Part shown: positions 12,530-21,673 of the stretch, piece by piece
Position numbering within the stretch: position 1 is the first letter of the stretch
How the letters are laid out: each line of letters starts with the position of its first letter
NCBI GenBank assembly: GCA_000827495.1
Contig: KN817637.1
Location: 1-64,000 of the forward strand
Origin: Hypholoma sublateritium FD-334 SS-4
Taxonomy: Eukaryota > Basidiomycota > Agaricomycetes > Agaricales > Strophariaceae
Direction: 5' to 3'
Length of the DNA stretch: 64,000 nt
Position numbers and translations under genes: made by a program
The notes under the pieces: model-generated
What the model was told of the DNA's origin: nothing
Seen by the model: the letters and a program-made list of their open reading frames with translations, nothing else
Database searches by the model: none

Positions 12530-13110
12530 CTTGCAGACAGAAAGCGCATATGATCAGCAGCGATATCGTAACGCACTCTGCTCTTTTTGCTTTTCTCGAA
12601 GCAACTGTTGACGAGAGCGTCGTCTTCATCGACATCCGCGTGAACGACCCATCGTTTGCGATAGGCCTCGGAATTATCATTGCTGTTGAGCGTCGGGGAG
12701 AGCCCGTACGCCGTGTAATGTTGGCCCCTGGCCCTCCCCGATTTGTGAGGGGCTTGACTGGGAGAGACTGCTCAGATTACAAGAAGTAATCGCATAACTA
12801 TGAATAAAGTGACTTACACGATGAGAACGCGCCAGGTGCGCAAGCCGCTTCCCCTCCCATAAGCATCTACGTCGGCTTTCACCCAGCTTATTGCAGCTTG
12901 GACGACTAAATCCGCTTTTTCGCGCTTTTCCTCGTTTGTTGACAGGGTTCCGTTGTGGAGGTATATTTCGTATTCAAATGCGGCTACCAGTATTAACATC
13001 AGTTCTGCAAAGGATTAGTGGTTCCAGACACTCACTGCTAGTCATGTTGAAGGATGAGCTCAGATCAACCAGCGCAGCCACGGCCAAAACGACGTCAATT
13101 ATGTCACCAC
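12530..13110 (-). pseudogene. Minus-strand multi-exon gene relic, family unknown
   Basis: Three consecutive exon-like segments read on the minus strand. The first is near 13110-13052 (DIIDVVLAVAALVDLSSS). The second runs from about 13003 to 12817 (MLILVAAFEYEIYLHNG ... GRGSGLRTWRVLI) and ends at a perfect GTAAGT donor. The third starts at 12757, after an acceptor CCCAG, in matching phase and reads GQHYTAYGLSPT ... WVVHADVDEDDALVNSC ... MRFLSAS to about 12540. The splice phases fit and the composition is protein-like. I cannot name the family. The frame runs on without a clear natural end to 12268, and no start codon is evident. Confidence 0.4.
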
Positions 13111-13572
13111 CCGAAGACGCTCACACATAAACCAACACAGAGGCGTCTGGCCGTAGCCCACCTCAGTTGCACGCCCAGCGCATGCCGTCCCTCTACAGCT
13201 TGCTCACAGCACCGTCTACGTGCTTCTCGTCTCGGCCTCCTTCCTACTCGAATCCGTCGTAGTGCGCTTGCGAGAGATAAATACAAGGACCTCCAGCTGC
13301 ATGTTGCTTTCGGAGGTTACTGGCGCGCGGGTATCTTGGGAAGGCTTGAAACTGCTGAAGATAAATATCGAGCGTACAGGAAAAGCGGAATTGGACATAC
13401 GAGGAGTCTTCGAGGAAGCGTTTGGCGTTGTGCATTGTCACGAGAGCGGTGGAGGAGGAGGTGATGACAATATGTTGGTTGTGGCCTAGAAATGATACGG
13501 TCAAATTTCATTTGAGGGAGAGGTGGAAAAAGGTATACAGGAGCTTTGTGTACCATGAGTTTGTGATCTTGG
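13111..13572. other. Left flank of the copia insertion
   Basis: Two overlapping plus-strand ORFs (13054-13464, Arg-rich; 13220-13489 with a Gly run) and opposite-strand ORFs are all open. I see no conserved motif and do not call a gene. The copia TSD GATGT is at 13573-13577. Confidence 0.3.
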
Positions 13573-13577
13573 GATGT

Positions 13578-13958
13578 TAACGCACGCAATTTTGCGCAGT
13601 GCCCAAGAGTTCTCAGGAGCGCTAAGAATACCCGCCGTGCACGTAGTTCGAGCACCCGAACAACGGCAGGATCTTGACAGGTTGCTGATCCGAACTATTC
13701 TGGTAGGCGCGCGCTGGAGTTCACGAGAGAAAGAGTGAGTCTAATTAGCATACTACATACAGTGCATAATCATACTATGAGGCTCACCTGGAGTTCACGA
13801 GAGAAAGAGTGAACTCCAAGTGACACAACTTGTAGCTAATATATGTTCAACAAATGCACGTGAGAGCACGTGCAGAACATTCCAGAACAAAAGAGATAGC
13901 GAGACGTATCTAACAATATACCAAGTGAAAATAAAAATGAAAATCACTATTTTCGACA
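13578..13958 (-). repeat. Copia 3' LTR
   Basis: 381 bp, matching 18240-18620 throughout. It contains an internal direct repeat GGAGTTCACGAGAGAAAGAG (about 13714 and 13790). The reverse complement begins TGTCGAAAATAG. Confidence 0.93.
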
Positions 13959-13978
13959 CTCCCACTCGTTGAGCTATC

Positions 13979-14641
13979 TCAAGGTGCTCCCACTCCAAGA
14001 GCCGTTCTAAACTTCTCGAATGCCTCCCTAGGCAGTTGTTTTGTGAAGATGTCGGCCAACATATTCTTTGTTGAGCAATATTCAAGGTGAATCTCCTTGC
14101 TTTGAATGCGTTCTCGGATGAAATGATGCCGAATGTCAATGTGCTTGGCGCGTGAATGACCAACAGGGTTGTGAGATAATGCAATGGCGCCTTGATTATC
14201 CGCGTGAATGACGGTTGCGGTCGTTTGTGTGAATCCCATGTCCTCCAAAAGGACGCGCAACCAGATGGCCTCCTTAGTTGCCTCTCCTGAAGCCATATAC
14301 TCCGACTCCACACTAGAAACGGCGACCGTTGGCTGTTTCTTGGATGACCAGCTGATTGAACTCCCAGCAATATCAAACACAAAACCTCCCACNGAGCGAC
14401 GTGAGTCAACGTCGGCTGCCCAGTCTGAGTCCGTCCACCCAACTAGGTCAATGTCGCCGTCTCCTTTGCGTCCAAAGGTGAGGGTATAGTCCGCAGTCCC
14501 TTTCAGGTACCTAAGACAACGCTTTGCAGCTTCCAGGTGCGCACACCCAGGGTTTCCTCCAAACTGCGAGATAATACCAACTGCATGTTGCATATCAGGT
14601 CGCGTCTGGGTGGCATAAAGCAACGAGCCGGTAAGTTCCAA
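13979..14641 (-). pseudogene. Copia polyprotein tail after in-frame TAA (RNase H)
   Basis: Same frame as the main polyprotein ORF, separated from it only by the ochre codon at 14644-14642. It carries the end of RT/connection (SLLYATQTRPD, LRYLKGT) and a copia RNase H: WTDSDWAAD, then SSVESEYMA, then HADNQGAI and KHIDIRHHF, with the terminal DIFTKQLPREAFEKFR signature. One N falls at 14393. The fragment reaches the usual copia C-terminus, so apart from the stop the domain looks complete. Confidence 0.85.
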
Positions 14642-17600
14642 TTATACAATTCCATTTGCATATTCAACATATTTGGCAAGTTCTTCAGCCGTTTTTGGGG
14701 ATTGGGATGCTGAAAGACCATGTTTAACAGCGAGAGGCGTGGAAACAGGTGAGCAGTCCTGCATTCCGAAGCGGGCAAGGATTTGGTTGATGTACGCGGT
14801 TTGATTAAGAGAAATAGTCCGAGCTTCGCGATCACGAGAGACTTGAATCCCTAGGATATATTTCAATTCTCCCAGATCCGTGATCTCGAATCTTTCTGAA
14901 ATGTCGGCCTTGAATTTCTTGATCACGAAAATATCAGGGCCCGCGATAGCCATATCATCAACATAGACGAGCACTAGCAGCATGATTTTGCCCTCATGAC
15001 GTAGGATAAAGAGGCAGTCATCTGCGTTGCTCTTGACAAATCCCAGATCTTTCATCGTGTTGTCCAGTGTGATCTTCCACTGACGCCCTGCTTGCTTCAG
15101 TCCATAAATCGCCTTCTTTAGCTTCCAGTAATATCCCTCCTTCCCCTTCTCTTTCACGCCCTCTGGCACCTCCATATAAATCTCTTCGTCAAGAGATCCT
15201 TGTAGGTACGCCGCTACGACGTCGATCTGATGCAGCTCCCACCCCTGATGAGCTACAACAGCAAGGAGTGTGCGCAGAGATGTAAAACGCGCCACGGCAG
15301 AAAAGATCTCCACGAAATCTTTGCCGGCCACCTGCGAGTAGCCTTTTGCGACGAACCGAGACTTATGTTTTACAACATTTCCGTCTCCATCACGTTTTAT
15401 CCTAAAAACGATACGGCTGCCCACTGCCGTTCGTCCTTCAGGTACGGACGGAACCCACTCGAAAGTCTGGTTCTTAACTAAGGTCTTATACTCAGTCGCA
15501 ATCGCAATCTCCCACTGCTTCGAGGCAGGTGACCGCATTGCTTCCTTGTACGTTCTCGGCTCATTGGCAAATGTAATAAATGCCCGAGATTGACCAGTCC
15601 GTAGATTTGACTCGAAGAGNAATTCATCTTCTGTCATTGGTTCGCCNGGTAAGGCCGCAGGTCTTCGTTCGCGCCTGGGGTGCTCACGTGGTGGTAAAGA
15701 TGCCCATTTCGACGTTTTGGGCTGCTGAATTTGCTGATTATTTTCTGTACCAGCGTCCGGTGGATTTTCGGGAGGTGGAGATGGTGGCCCTGGTGCAGTA
15801 TCTCCTTGCGGCTCTGCAGATATTTCCTCAGGCGACGACGGAGCATCCGAGTTATCTGAATTAACAGACTTCTCGACCTCACGNGGTCCGAGAGCTTCAA
15901 TNTCAGCTTGCGTTGGGGCCACACCTCGAGTCTCAATGACTGCGAGATCACCTGGTGTGTCATCCTCCACAAATCGCACATCCCGTGCAGTGATAATTTT
16001 CCCGGTTTCAGCATCTTCTAGACGGTAACCTTTCGTCTCATCCGCCCACCATCCAAGTAAGCGGCATTTGACTGACGTCACCTCTAGTTTACCCCCACGG
16101 ATCTTCTTCGGAATATTGGCGTAGGCAACAGACCCAAATATTCGAAGGTGTGAGACATCTGGTTTCTTTCCTGTCCAGGCATGCAGGGGAACTTGATCTT
16201 CTAGAGCAGAGGTATATGTGATACTTCGGATGTGCACTGCGTATGAAAATGCTTCACCCCAGTAACGCAAATCCATAGCCGCGGCATGCAGCATGCAGCG
16301 CACCATCTCGAAGAGCACAGCTATAGCTCTCTCTGCGATTCCGTTCTGCTCGGGCGTATATGGTACGGTGGTCTCCACCACTATCCCATTCCGCTGACAG
16401 AAATCGCTAACGATCTTGTTGAGGAACTCTGTTCCATTATCCACCCGCATCCTCTTCAGTTTCTTCCCAGATTGCCTCTCCAACACCGCAATTATATCCC
16501 GAAGCTCAGCGTAAACGCCGTCTTTAGATGGTAAGACGCGTCCAACCGGTAGCCGTGTGGAGACTTCAACAACGACTAGTGCATAACGAGCCCCTCCCCA
16601 GGTAGGACTAGCCATGGGGCCGGTTAGATCTATGACAATGAGATCCATTGGCTGGTACGTGGTCTCGCTGGCCTTCGGAAAAGGTAGCCGGTGTGATTTC
16701 CCTAGGACGCATCCTTCACATACATGATCATACTCATGCAGCTCGGTAATGGATAAACCCTTGACCATATCTTTGCGTATCATGTTCCTTATTGAATCGA
16801 GATTAATATGCGCCATTCGACGATGCCACGTTCGAAGATTTGCACTTAATCCGACGGTGTAGGCAGAAACAGATTCAATTTGCGCAAGATCAATGTGGTA
16901 CAGGGTCCCTCTAACACCTACAAACGAGGCACGGAAGAGCTCATCGTTTTTCAACAATACTCTAACTCCGTTGTTGACGCTCTCGAATGTGGCTCCATTC
17001 CGTTGTAAAGTCCCAAGACTGACTAAATTTGCTGCTAGCATAGGTACGTAAAGGACCTCCTTGAGGACGACCNTACGGTAACCGCCCAGCAACTTGCTCG
17101 TGAAGCTGACGGTGCCGCGACCCATGATGGGAACATGACGGTTATCCCCCACGGCGACGGTCTCGTGTCCTGAGTTCGGCGTGCAGTTGGTGAAGAATGA
17201 GCGGTCGCAAAACATGTGTGAGGATGCTCCACAGTCGAGGAGCACCTCTGACGACCCGCTACCCGACTGCCCCTCTCCGGCGAAGAAGAGTTGCCNGACC
17301 TCCCGAGTCCCGAAGTCCTGTAGGTTCCCGACGGCGAGATGCGCGCTCCCTCCGGCGCCAGAGCTCGAACCCGTCTTCTTCTCGTCCTCCTCGCGTTTCG
17401 GACACTTGTTCGCCCAATGTCCCTTTCCGTGGCAGTACCTGCACTCATCACCGGCCTTGGGGCCGCCGCCGGAACCTTTTTTCTTCTTTTGGTCTCCGGC
17501 GCTCCCACTGGCCTTCATCTTCCCCTTCTTCCCCGCAAGGAGGGCCGTTTCGGCCTTCTTCTCATGATTTGCGCGGTTATATTGCGCCTGAAGCTCCGTC

Positions 17601-18235
17601 GAAACGATGTCCGACGTGAGTTTCTCCTTGCTGAAGAGCTGTATCTTTACCAGCTCCCACGTTTGATTCCGGGGTAGGGAAAGGACAAGTGCGCGCGCAA
17701 TGTGCACGTCCGAAATGGTCTCGCCGGCGGCCGCAATCCGTTCGCCAAGATCTAACATCAGCGCGATGTGATCCGCCATCGGCGTCCCTTCGACGTATTT
17801 GGTGGTGTAAAGCTCCTCGAAATAATAGTGGACGTTGAGCGTCTGTTGATTGGTGACGTACAGCTTCTTCCATGTGTCCCACATTATCTTCGAGGTCGTT
17901 GCCTTTGCGACGTGCGGCCACTGCGACGGTTCCGCCGCGCCCTTCATCAGTCCTTGCGCCGCCTGGTCTCGGAGCGACCAATCGAGCCACTCCTTCTTGT
18001 CGGATTTCCACGTTACGACGTCGGCAGCCTCCTTTGGTTGTTGCGCAGCCGGCTTTTCGGGTTGAGCTTCNTCTCCTGTGACGATGAGCCAAAGATAGCG
18101 CGACTGCAAAGACGCCTGCATATGTTGACACCATGTCGCGTAGTTCTCCCCTGTGAGCTTGGGGAACTTGAATGCTTCGTGGGTTGATCCAGAACTGGAG
18201 AGACCAGCCTCGCTAAGTCCTCGGCCGGGGCCCAT
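14642..18235 (-). CDS. Copia Gag-Pol polyprotein, broken by a stop in the RT region
   Basis: 1197 residues from the ATG at 18235. Order: copia Gag domain (about 20-230), zinc knuckle CRYCHGKGHWANKC (about 263-276, CX2CX4HX4C), protease with DCGASSHM (about 331), integrase zinc finger (HRRMAH ... CEGCVLGK, about 465-500), integrase core (Asp in VIDLTGP, RVDNGTEF, Glu in NGIAERAI), Pro-rich linker, then RT with QIDVVAAYLQG and YVDDMAIAG (about 1093). Reading stops at TAA 14644-14642 just before SLLYATQTRPD. The start codon sits within the primer-binding site. The stop would remove RNase H and so is probably inactivating; read-through is possible but unsupported. Several N bases leave a few residues undetermined. 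Confidence 0.9.
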   Translation of the reverse strand: MGPGRGLSEAGLSSSGSTHEAFKFPKLTGENYATWCQHMQASLQSRYLWLIVTGXEAQPEKPAAQQPKEAADVVTWKSDKKEWLDWSLRDQAAQGLMKGAAEPSQWPHVAKATTSKIMWDTWKKLYVTNQQTLNVHYYFEELYTTKYVEGTPMADHIALMLDLGERIAAAGETISDVHIARALVLSLPRNQTWELVKIQLFSKEKLTSDIVSTELQAQYNRANHEKKAETALLAGKKGKMKASGSAGDQKKKKGSGGGPKAGDECRYCHGKGHWANKCPKREEDEKKTGSSSGAGGSAHLAVGNLQDFGTREVXQLFFAGEGQSGSGSSEVLLDCGASSHMFCDRSFFTNCTPNSGHETVAVGDNRHVPIMGRGTVSFTSKLLGGYRXVVLKEVLYVPMLAANLVSLGTLQRNGATFESVNNGVRVLLKNDELFRASFVGVRGTLYHIDLAQIESVSAYTVGLSANLRTWHRRMAHINLDSIRNMIRKDMVKGLSITELHEYDHVCEGCVLGKSHRLPFPKASETTYQPMDLIVIDLTGPMASPTWGGARYALVVVEVSTRLPVGRVLPSKDGVYAELRDIIAVLERQSGKKLKRMRVDNGTEFLNKIVSDFCQRNGIVVETTVPYTPEQNGIAERAIAVLFEMVRCMLHAAAMDLRYWGEAFSYAVHIRSITYTSALEDQVPLHAWTGKKPDVSHLRIFGSVAYANIPKKIRGGKLEVTSVKCRLLGWWADETKGYRLEDAETGKIITARDVRFVEDDTPGDLAVIETRGVAPTQAXIEALGXREVEKSVNSDNSDAPSSPEEISAEPQGDTAPGPPSPPPENPPDAGTENNQQIQQPKTSKWASLPPREHPRRERRPAALXGEPMTEDEXLFESNLRTGQSRAFITFANEPRTYKEAMRSPASKQWEIAIATEYKTLVKNQTFEWVPSVPEGRTAVGSRIVFRIKRDGDGNVVKHKSRFVAKGYSQVAGKDFVEIFSAVARFTSLRTLLAVVAHQGWELHQIDVVAAYLQGSLDEEIYMEVPEGVKEKGKEGYYWKLKKAIYGLKQAGRQWKITLDNTMKDLGFVKSNADDCLFILRHEGKIMLLVLVYVDDMAIAGPDIFVIKKFKADISERFEITDLGELKYILGIQVSRDREARTISLNQTAYINQILARFGMQDCSPVSTPLAVKHGLSASQSPKTAEELAKYVEYANGIV

Positions 18236-18239
18236 AACC
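18228..18239 (-). promoter_or_regulatory. Copia primer-binding site, initiator tRNA-Met anticodon type
   Basis: Immediately inside the 5' LTR the minus strand reads GGTTATGGGCCC. This is complementary to GGGCCCAUAACC, the anticodon-loop side of eukaryotic initiator tRNA-Met, the half-tRNA primer type known from Drosophila copia. The ATG of the polyprotein is bases 5-7 of this site. Confidence 0.75.
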
Positions 18240-18620
18240 TAACGCACGCAATTTTGCGCAGTGCCCAAGAGTTCTCAGGAGCGCTAAGAATACCCGCCGT
18301 GCACGTAGTTCGAGCACCCGAACAACGGCAGGATCTTGACAGGTTGCTGATCCGAACTATTCTGGTAGGCGCGCGCTGGAGTTCACGAGAGAAAGAGTGA
18401 GTCTAATTAGCATACTACATACAGTGCATAATCATACTATGAGGCTCACCTGGAGTTCACGAGAGAAAGAGTGAACTCCAAGTGACACAACTTGTAGCTA
18501 ATATATGTTCAACAAATGCACGTGAGAGCACGTGCAGAACATTCCAGAACAAAAGAGATAGCGAGACGTATCTAACAATATACCAAGTGAAAATAAAAAT
18601 GAAAATCACTATTTTCGACA
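18240..18620 (-). repeat. Copia 5' LTR
   Basis: 381 bp, identical by eye to the 3' LTR at 13578-13958. The right TSD GATGT follows at 18621-18625. Confidence 0.93.
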
Positions 18621-18625
18621 GATGT

Positions 18626-19348
18626 TGGAGGTCGAATACATGTGCTGGCGTCGAAGACGCAGGGACTGCGCCTGCCCTGCTACTCTTTTTTTTATAGCTT
18701 CTTTGGATTTTCGCCGTACATTGTTCGGTCAGCAGTAAAACTCTAGTAAATGCAAGGCCATCACCTAGTTTGCACACGCAAGATACTCACTCAGGTTTGG
18801 TTCAGTCCCTCACAAGACGGTATTGCGATCTTTCAGTTCCACCTCCGCCTGCTTGTTCTTCTTAATGAGACCCATGTCCGCCATGTCTACTGCCACAATT
18901 CGCCGTTTCGAAGGCGACGCAGTCCGAGCTTCAGCTGCACGGGACCGAGGGATGGTTACCACATGGCCCGATGTCGTTTGGGGCGGCGTCTCAGGTAGTG
19001 GCGTCGTCGAGGAACTTACATCTGAGCGATATTATCCGGCTGTGCTCGCCTTGGACAAGCCTAATTTCAACGTCTCGATGTCACGCATCAATTCGTCTAC
19101 CTCGTATTCGATGTTCGCGAAAAGGTGGCTTGACGATTTGCCCTTGGGAGCAGTCAGGGAGGATCGCAGTGGACTTGACGGCCGAAGTTGGTTCAAAAAG
19201 AAGTGTGGTATTCTTATCAAATTGCAAAGGGGGAGGGAGGCTACTGAATTTATCAAGTTCGTGAATCCATGCGCATTGCCACTTTCAACCAAATGCCCTC
19301 GCCGACTGATACTGATGGGCAAGTTAATTTGAATGAAAGTAAGTTATT
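18626..19348 (-). other. Unresolved minus-strand coding traces
   Basis: On the minus strand a helical stretch (ANIEYEVDELMRDIETLKLG, 19032-19130 region) ends at a stop just before a GTAAGT-like donor. Another segment, about 18985-18800 (VVTIPRSRAAEARTASPSKR ... MADMGLIKKNKQAEVELKDR), reads to a stop. They could be the exons of a small gene, or unrelated. A plus-strand ORF (18823-19332) overlaps them. Nothing is recognised. Confidence 0.25.
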
Positions 19349-21323
19349 TTAATCGGAGTGATATGTTTCGTGTAATTCCAATAGTTCCTGGTCATCTCGG
19401 TCAGAATAGTCCCCATCTGAGTCATCGCTTGCGTCGCAACCTGCCTCTCCACTATCGCAATCCAAATCTTGGTCCTCTTGATCCTCCCGATCCTCTGGGT
19501 CTTGATCGTCTTGATCGTCTTGATCTTGATCATTTGGCTCCGGCACATCGTCAATTTCATTGCCTGCACTGGCATCAACAGCGGCTGGAGCAGAGCTGCC
19601 GGACTCGCAGGGTATCTCTTCAGCAGCTTCTAAGTTCTTGTCAGAGAGGGGTGCTAGGTATTGTTGGGAAGGAATGTCTCGAATATGAGAATAGGTATGG
19701 CCAATGCCTAGCCCCCAATGATATCGCATAACCATGTCCCGATCAGCAAACCTGGATTATTTCAGCAAAGACAGAGGGAGAAATATTGAGATGTATCAGA
19801 CCTGTTCACATAATAACTTCTCCAATCATTGCCATCCTTTGCCATGCCTGAAAATCCAGTGCCACCGGGGTGACGCTTTCCGGAAGAGAAAGCTGGGATC
19901 AAATGGCAACCTCTGAGAACGAGGCTAGGATCCACAAAAGCAAACGAATCTTTTGAGGCCATCAACGGGAAGGATAGCCGATTGAGACGTAAAGAGACCC
20001 ACTCAGATAAATGCCTGTCTTGAAGATCAGACATTTCGAGTTGAAACCAACGGACGTGGAGCAAATCAAAGCGCATTGCGTCGTAACTCTTCATACCCTG
20101 ACCGACATAAACCACATTGACGTGGTATATTCCGATTTCAGAAAACACGGCCATAAAGGAAAGGATGAGTGATCGTCATATCTGGATGATCGGCAAGTAG
20201 CATAACATCACAATGTGTTGTCCTTGGGTTGATGACGTCCTCTGAGCGCCGCACGTCATATGTTGTATGATAGAAACGTGCTAATTTATGTTGGAAAATG
20301 CGATCATTTTTTACGACGACCCACTTTTGCGCCAGTTGTTCCATACTTGTGTCACCAGATCCGAGACCATCTTCGCTAATTTTGAGCTTCTTGAGAATTC
20401 TAGGTAGCAAGTGCTCTTTTAGTTTCTTGGTGAAATCCTACCAACATTAGAAAGGTTAAAATGTGATCGGATGAGGATTTGTAAAGAATTACCTTGGCAG
20501 CGAAGTCACCTTCAGCTCGTCGTGCAATGGCTTCAAGGTCCATAGGATGGTTCTGCGTCTTTCCAATATGATAAGCAGAAGCCGATGAAACTGGTCCCTT
20601 CTCATGCATGAGGACACCATGATTTTTGCCATTGCCATTCAACCTTTGCCGGATTCGACGAATACGAGCTTGGCGTCGCTCAATGTGGCCCAGTTGCTGT
20701 TCGAAGTGTTTACGGCTCGTTCGTAGATAACGTGACTTTGGGGAGCGATGCTCTAATTCCATCTGTAAATGAGTGAGCTTCGACAGCAGACAGAAAAATA
20801 CACAGGACTTGCCCGCCTCTGTTGAGTAAGAATCGATTGTCCCATATCGCCTGATGGACTCTACGTAGTCACCTAATGAATGGTCTTTGTAGGTATTGAG
20901 GTTGAGGGTCTTGCGGAGTTTGCCCGCACTATTTGTCGATTTCGAAGCCCTGACTTCCGGACGATCGTTGTGAGTATTATCGGTAATAGGAGTTTTGTTG
21001 CTAGACCCGATAGCATCCGCTACATGTCCAGGGTTTTTCTCGTTTGAAGTAGGTTTGCCTGCTGTTTGGCGCATCCGAGCTGCCCTTTCGCGGTTCAGCT
21101 CTCGCGTGTCATATTCTGCACATGTTTCCCCCTGAAAAATTCTAAGTAATTCGCCAAGTTGTGTCGTGAGTCCATCTAGAGCAGCTAAGGATAGATCTGT
21201 ATGCTGTCGAAGCTTTGCAAGGGCATGCCAGTGGGCCAACACAAACAACACATTCAGTACATTAGTGTTGTGTGGCTCTGGCAGTAGCCCTTCGAAAACT
21301 GGTATAGAGCACTTAATAAGAGT

Positions 21324-21673
21324 TGTGACGCCGCGTGGGTAAAGGACCTCGGAGGGGCTGAGTAGCCACGGAATTCGTAGGAGGGAGCGCTCAAGGCGTC
21401 GACCTCCTGTCTAAGTACCTTGTAACTCTAGGTAGAGATCGTGTCTCCCTCGATCGGGGGGCAGCAAATGGGTGCCCAGCCTTAGTGATTAGAACGGGGG
21501 GGTTCTCATGAGTACGGAGCGGGGCGACGGACAAGAAATCAAGTGTTAAAAGCTAAGTACAAAACATATGAGCTCGACGAATATATCTACGTATTAGTAA
21601 TCAAATCACGCGACGTGAGCTCAACGTAGCGATCAAGAGTTGCCGATGAAGTAATTATGTACCCTTTGTCACA
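21324..21673 (-). repeat. Gypsy 3' LTR
   Basis: 350 bp. It differs from 33622-33971 by G/A in CTCGACRAATAT, C/T in CTCAAYGTAGC and T/C in CCTTYGTCAC; all three are transitions at CpG positions. The left TSD AGAGT is at 21319-21323. ORF3's stop codon TGA lies in its first bases (minus strand). Confidence 0.93.

Larger units (their letters stand above)
13578..18620 (-). mobile_element. Ty1/copia LTR retrotransposon
   Basis: A 5043-bp element on the minus strand, bounded by two 381-bp LTRs that look identical by eye and by the 5-bp duplication GATGT (13573-13577 and 18621-18625; a sixth base T also matches). In element orientation the LTR starts TGTCGAAAATAG and ends GCGTTA. Order: 5' LTR, PBS, gag-PR-INT-RT-RNase H polyprotein, 3' LTR; INT before RT makes it copia type. 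Identical LTRs imply very recent insertion, yet the coding frame has one ochre stop and several N positions. Confidence 0.93.

Noticed and set aside
13795..14442. 215-codon minus-strand ORF overlapping the copia RNase H
   Set aside because: It is a shadow of the real copia frame and runs into the LTR; it has no motif.
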